Origin: Anaerolineaceae bacterium
Lineage (GTDB): Bacteria; Chloroflexota; Anaerolineae; Anaerolineales; Anaerolineaceae
Assembly (NCBI GenBank): GCA_021107195.1
Contig: JAIOTF010000130.1
Span: forward strand, 1 to 9,521
Length of the DNA: 9,521 nucleotides
Direction: 5' to 3'
Shown piece after piece: positions 6,369 to 9,521 of this stretch (position 1 is its first letter; every line of letters begins with the position of its first letter). The notes under the pieces were generated by a model. It saw only the letters and a list, made by a program, of their open reading frames with translations, was not told the DNA's origin and searched no databases. A program made the translations under genes and the position numbers.

Positions 6369-7565
6369 ATGTCCAGCAAAACCTCTCCACTTAAGCAGCG
6401 CTATGCTCAAACAGCAGTCTATTTTTTGATCGTAGCCGGATTTGGCGTGGTGATGTCAGCCATAGGTCCTGTTTTGCCTGCGCTTGCCGGACAAACGCAA
6501 ACCAGTTTAAGGGAGATTGGTTTGTTGTTCACATCTCGTGCGTTGGGAGTCCTTTTTGGCGCTTTGCTGGGCGGCCGAATTTTTGATCGCCTTCCCGGTC
6601 ACCCGCTGCTGGCTGGCTGTATGGTGCTCATGGCCGCAACCTTCGCCGTTGTGCCAATGATCAGTAATTTTGGGCTTCTGCTGCTGGTTGGGCTGGTGAT
6701 GGGTTTCGCGGCCGGTTTGCTGCTTGCAGGCAGCAACACGCTTCTCGTATGGGTACACGCGGACAATGTCGGCCCCTGGATGAATGGTTTGAGTTTTTTC
6801 AACGGCATGGGCGGCTTTGTTGCTCCAATCATTATCACTGGCTTTTTGACCATGACCGGCCAGATGCAAGGTGCCTTTTGGGCCATAGCGCTGCTGGTTG
6901 CGGCGGCCGGAGCAGGCATGTTCTTCGTGCCAAGTCCTGCCATTCGCAAGACGGCGGATGTGCCTGGCGCAGAAGGCAGTGGCCGTTTTGGGTTGGTCAT
7001 TCTGTTCGCTCTGGTCTTTTTGTTGTACGGAGGCGCCGAGATCAGTTTCAGCAGTTGGTTGTATACATTTGTCGTCAAATTGCACTCAAATGCCACAACC
7101 ACCGCAGCCATGCTGACCTCCGCTTTCTGGGCTGCGATGGCCGTGGGACGCCTGCTGGCAATCCCGGTTTCAACACGTCTGCGCCCGCGAGCGATTTTGA
7201 TCATCGATTTTTCGGGTGCGATGGCGAGTTTGATCGTCCTTCTGACCCTGGCTGAATCTTTAACCGCCTTGTGGGTGGGGACGATCGGGTTTGGATTTTT
7301 CATGGCCTCATTTTTCCCTGTGTGGCTGGTATTTATAGATAACCGGATCAAGGTGGACGGCAAGATCAATGGTATCTTCATTGCTGCTTCCGCGGCGGGG
7401 GGAATGTTTTTCCCCTGGCTTGCTGGTTTGATGTTTGATACCATTGGGCCGTTGGCGACGATGGCCATGATCCTGGTTACCCTGTTGATTGCAGCATGTA
7501 TTTTTGGGGTGATGACGCGTATTCAACCTGCACAGGCAGACCTGGCCGCGGAACCGCCTTCCTGA
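6369..7565 (+). CDS. MFS transporter, FHS/NaGLT1-like, copy 1
   Basis: 398 aa, typical for a 12-helix major facilitator in the inner membrane; hydrophobic helices run through the whole chain, with the central polar loop at about 190-206. Family marks: GPVLPALA (33-40), the motif-A-like loop GGRIFDRLPGHPLL (68-81), AGSNTLLVW (120-128), GAEISFSSWLYT (222-233) and AVGRLLAIP (258-266). The GPVLP, DR.GHPLL and GAE.SF..W.YT combination resembles FHS-family sugar permeases and the MFSD4/NaGLT1 glucose transporters, from memory; the actual substrate and direction are unknown. AGGAG (6351-6355) is 13 bases before the ATG, a long spacing. It is the first of two tandem paralogues and is divergent from the STAND/TPR operon. 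Confidence 0.88.
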   Translation: MSSKTSPLKQRYAQTAVYFLIVAGFGVVMSAIGPVLPALAGQTQTSLREIGLLFTSRALGVLFGALLGGRIFDRLPGHPLLAGCMVLMAATFAVVPMISNFGLLLLVGLVMGFAAGLLLAGSNTLLVWVHADNVGPWMNGLSFFNGMGGFVAPIIITGFLTMTGQMQGAFWAIALLVAAAGAGMFFVPSPAIRKTADVPGAEGSGRFGLVILFALVFLLYGGAEISFSSWLYTFVVKLHSNATTTAAMLTSAFWAAMAVGRLLAIPVSTRLRPRAILIIDFSGAMASLIVLLTLAESLTALWVGTIGFGFFMASFFPVWLVFIDNRIKVDGKINGIFIAASAAGGMFFPWLAGLMFDTIGPLATMAMILVTLLIAACIFGVMTRIQPAQADLAAEPPS

Positions 7566-7595
7566 TGTGTTCAGGGTATCTTGTTCTGGGTTTAC

Positions 7596-7614
7596 ATGCG
7601 TCGATAGTTGAATA
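7596..7614 (+). repeat. Copy 1 of a sequence shared by both MFS 3' flanks
   Basis: ATGCGTCGATAGTTGAAT here matches ATGCGTTGTAGTTGAAT at 8887-8903 with one mismatch and one 1-base gap. It lies 30 bases after the stop of MFS copy 1, whereas the second copy begins within the stop codon of MFS copy 2. This suggests the duplicated unit extended past the coding sequence. Confidence 0.5.
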
Positions 7615-7646
7615 TGACGAAATTGAAATGTCAAATCATGGCATCT

Positions 7647-7669
7647 TCCGAATAGCCAGATCGTTCGGA
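7647..7669. repeat. TCCGAA/TTCGGA hairpin between the MFS genes
   Basis: A 6-bp stem (7647-7652 with 7664-7669) and an 11-base loop, 33 bases before the second MFS start. No T-run follows, so it is not an intrinsic terminator; the two MFS genes may be co-transcribed. It could be an operator or an mRNA structure. Confidence 0.35.
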
Positions 7670-7702
7670 TGAAGTCTGTATTGAAAACGGAGTGATCCTG
7701 GC

Positions 7703-8887
7703 ATGAGTTCTCAACCAACAAAGCAGAAGAGCGCCTGGCCGCAAACAGCCGTTTATTTTATTGGGGTGACCGGATTCGGTGCGGTGGCGGCATTTTTCGG
7801 GCCTGTTTTGCCAGCCCTGGCTTTGCAAATGCAAACAAATCTGGGAAAGATCGGCCTTTTGTTCACGTTTCGCGCGATGGGGTTTTTTCTTGGGTCTTTG
7901 TTTGGGGGGCGCATCTATGATCGCTTTTCCGGTCACCCGCTGTTGGCCGGTGCTCTATTGATCCAGGCTGCCGCTTTTGCCGTTGTCCCTTTGATCAATG
8001 AATTTTGGCTTCTGATGTTGATCGTATTGGTAATGGGGACGGCCGGAGGCTTGTTGCTTGTGGGCAGCAATACGCTTGTTGTATGGACACATCCTGATAA
8101 TGTCGGCCCGTGGATCAATGGGCTCAATTTTTTCGGTGGTGCTGGAGGCTTTCTTTCACCAATTTTTATCACAGGCTTTTTGGCCCTGACTGGTGAGATA
8201 CGCTGGGCTTTTTGGGCGTTGACCTTGCTGATGGTAGCGGGGGCGGTATATATGATGTCTGTGTCGAGTCCTGTGATCCGAAAACGAGAGGACGTGTCTG
8301 GTTCTGACGATCGCATTAACTATGGGCTGGTGTTTCTGTTTGCGTTGGTATTTTTGCTGTATGTGGGTGCCGAGATCAGCTTTAGCGGTTGGATGTACAC
8401 GGTCACAGTAGCATTGCATCCCAACGCCACGGCAAGCGCCGCTTTATTGGTTTCCGCTTTCTGGGGAGCAATCGCCGCCGGGCGTTTGCTGGCGATCCCG
8501 ATTTCATCACGTTTACGCCCGCGCACGATCCTGATGATCGACTTTCTGGGCGCTTTGACCAGTTTGATCGTGATTCTGACCCTGGCAGATTCTCTGACAG
8601 CTTTATGGGTGGGGACGATTGTGTTTGGACTGTGCATGGCTTCGTTATTCCCCACCTGGATGGCATTTGCCGACCGCAGGATCAAAGTGAACGGCAAGAT
8701 CACCGGCATTTTCTTTGCCGGAACGGCGTTGGGGGCAATGAGCTTCCCCTGGTTGTGCGGCAGGGTGTTTGCCGCCCGCGGGCCACAGGCGACGATGCTG
8801 GTCATATTCTCGGTGCTGCTGGCAGCAGCGGGCATTTATACTGCGATGCGATTTTTCTTTCCCCCGCAGGCAGATCAAACTTCCTGA
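7703..8887 (+). CDS. MFS transporter, FHS/NaGLT1-like, copy 2
   Basis: 394 aa, a paralogue of the preceding gene with no gap in the alignment through residue 280; my hand count gives 175 identities there (about 62%). The same marks are present: GPVLPALA (33-40), GGRIYDRFSGHPLL (68-81), VGSNTLVVW (120-128), GAEISFSGWMYT (222-233) and AAGRLLAIP (258-266). The N-terminal ten residues, helix 5-6 region (161-190) and the central loop (199-208) differ most, so the two may differ in substrate or partner. ATG 7703 has GGAG 10 bases upstream. The 137-base gap after copy 1 holds no terminator that I can see, so the pair may be one transcript. Confidence 0.88.
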   Translation: MSSQPTKQKSAWPQTAVYFIGVTGFGAVAAFFGPVLPALALQMQTNLGKIGLLFTFRAMGFFLGSLFGGRIYDRFSGHPLLAGALLIQAAAFAVVPLINEFWLLMLIVLVMGTAGGLLLVGSNTLVVWTHPDNVGPWINGLNFFGGAGGFLSPIFITGFLALTGEIRWAFWALTLLMVAGAVYMMSVSSPVIRKREDVSGSDDRINYGLVFLFALVFLLYVGAEISFSGWMYTVTVALHPNATASAALLVSAFWGAIAAGRLLAIPISSRLRPRTILMIDFLGALTSLIVILTLADSLTALWVGTIVFGLCMASLFPTWMAFADRRIKVNGKITGIFFAGTALGAMSFPWLCGRVFAARGPQATMLVIFSVLLAAAGIYTAMRFFFPPQADQTS

Positions 8888-8928
8888 TGCGTTGTAGTTG
8901 AATTAAAGGAAGAAAAAATTCGACGCAT
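8887..8928. repeat. Interrupted inverted repeat at the end of MFS copy 2
   Basis: ATGCGT (8887-8892) pairs with ACGCAT (8923-8928) and GAATT (8900-8904) with AATTC (8917-8921), with a 7-base bulge on the left arm and a 12-base A-rich loop. It starts in the MFS stop codon and lies between convergent genes, so it may act as a weak terminator or mRNA end structure, though no T-run follows on either strand. Its left arm is also copy 2 of the shared MFS 3' flank sequence. Confidence 0.4.
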
Positions 8929-8967
8929 TGGTTGAAATCCGTTTTCTATCCCCCTTAAAATCCAGAA

Positions 8968-9521
8968 TCACGTTTGAAATTGCTCTTTGCACCGCGTCCA
9001 GCGGGGCATAAGATGGTTTTCGATCAACGCATTGACCAACGGTGCAGGCTGCGGCAGATACTGGAGGTCGAGCACTGCCTGGATCGGGCTGACCAGCGGC
9101 CAGGGGCCGGATTGGGTTTTGCCGATGAAAACACCGGCATCGCGGGTCTCGATCAGGAGCAGCTCACTCTCCTCGTCTGAGGGGCGCAGCCCCAGCACCT
9201 GGGCAATGGCAGATACATCGCCCTGGATGCGGACCATTTCAGATCGCGGGGCGGGTTGCTGCAAGAGGCGGGCGGCGGCCGAGGGGCCGGTCAGTGCCCA
9301 GGGAATATTTTGACGGTTACAGACTTCTGTCAGCGCGGCCAGGGCTGCCCGGATGTCATTTGTTGGTGTGTGGTATCGGTAAAGCGGGTTGCGCTGCACG
9401 TCAACCTGTTCGGTCCAGTCGCTCAACAGGGCCTGGGGTTGGATAAGGGCGAAGCCCTCCGGGCCAGTGTGAACCCAGCCCTCGCCCGCCAGCAGTTTCC
9501 TGACGCGGGTGATCATCCCCG
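8968..9521 (-). CDS. AbiEi-like (type IV antitoxin family) protein, 5' end outside window
   Basis: The minus-strand frame is open to the right edge. ATG at 9516 is probably internal: GMITRVRKLLAGEGWV reads as the end of a winged helix-turn-helix whose start lies beyond 9521. Visible here are 182 residues counted from that Met: the wing segment with GFALIQPQALLSDW (21-34), then the domain with WALTGPSAAARL (73-84), DAGVFIG (126-132) and PLVSPIQAVLDL (140-151), the pattern I associate with AbiEi-family antitoxins. In classical AbiE systems AbiEi represses transcription and neutralises the nucleotidyltransferase toxin AbiEii encoded just downstream. Here downstream is the convergent MFS gene, so no AbiEii follows; the protein looks like an orphan regulator. 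The family call rests on motif memory. Confidence 0.72.
   Translation of the reverse strand, partial: GMITRVRKLLAGEGWVHTGPEGFALIQPQALLSDWTEQVDVQRNPLYRYHTPTNDIRAALAALTEVCNRQNIPWALTGPSAAARLLQQPAPRSEMVRIQGDVSAIAQVLGLRPSDEESELLLIETRDAGVFIGKTQSGPWPLVSPIQAVLDLQYLPQPAPLVNALIENHLMPRWTRCKEQFQT

Noticed and set aside
6507..7468. Long minus-strand frames opposite the MFS genes
   Set aside because: They are antisense frames of well-conserved permeases; similar shadows appear opposite both copies, as expected from the duplication.
9514..9516. ATG 9516 as the true start of the AbiEi-like gene
   Set aside because: The frame stays open to the window edge, and the Met falls where the recognition helix of the winged HTH is expected.
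1..9521. CRISPR array, tRNA, rRNA, insertion sequence or integrase
   Set aside because: I found no regularly spaced repeats, cloverleaf, transposase or recombinase motif anywhere in the window.

Overview
The window reads as an Anaerolineae-type (Chloroflexota) chromosome segment. That assignment is an inference from protein style: an NB-ARC ATPase with an N-terminal sigma-like helix-turn-helix, a TPR partner gene, FHS/NaGLT1-like MFS permeases and an AbiEi-like protein. No rRNA or other marker gene is present to prove it.

Layout. (1) 1-1182, minus strand: the first 394 codons of an AT-rich gene for a secreted protein of unknown function, running off the left edge. (2) 1183-1943: a mostly non-coding, initially AT-rich stretch with two doubtful small ORFs, a palindrome, a short hairpin and a weak promoter candidate. 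(3) 1944-2798, plus: a complete DegV-family fatty-acid-binding protein. (4) 2799-2972: a convergent intergenic region with a 16-bp perfect-stem bidirectional terminator and one copy of a widespread GAGCCTGTCGAA-type palindromic repeat. (5) 6033 down to 2973, minus: a two-gene operon, HTH-NB-ARC STAND ATPase followed by a TPR protein, separated by a single base (TAA-c-ATG). (6) 6034-6368: a divergent regulatory region with a good sigma-70 promoter for the operon, a plus-strand terminator-like hairpin with no gene in front of it, and a dyad. (7) 6369-7565 and 7703-8887, plus: two tandem paralogous MFS permeases, colinear and about 62% identical by hand count over their first 280 residues. (8) 8968-9521, minus: the C-terminal part of an AbiEi-like protein, cut by the right edge.

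How they may work together. The STAND ATPase, the TPR protein and the divergent pair of sugar-type permeases resemble a MalT-like arrangement split over two genes: a TPR ligand-sensing arm, a nucleotide-dependent switch and a DNA-binding domain next to transporters it might control. A defence (NLR-like) role is the main alternative. Neither is proven by sequence alone. The AT-rich left end differs sharply in base composition from the rest and may have been acquired separately.
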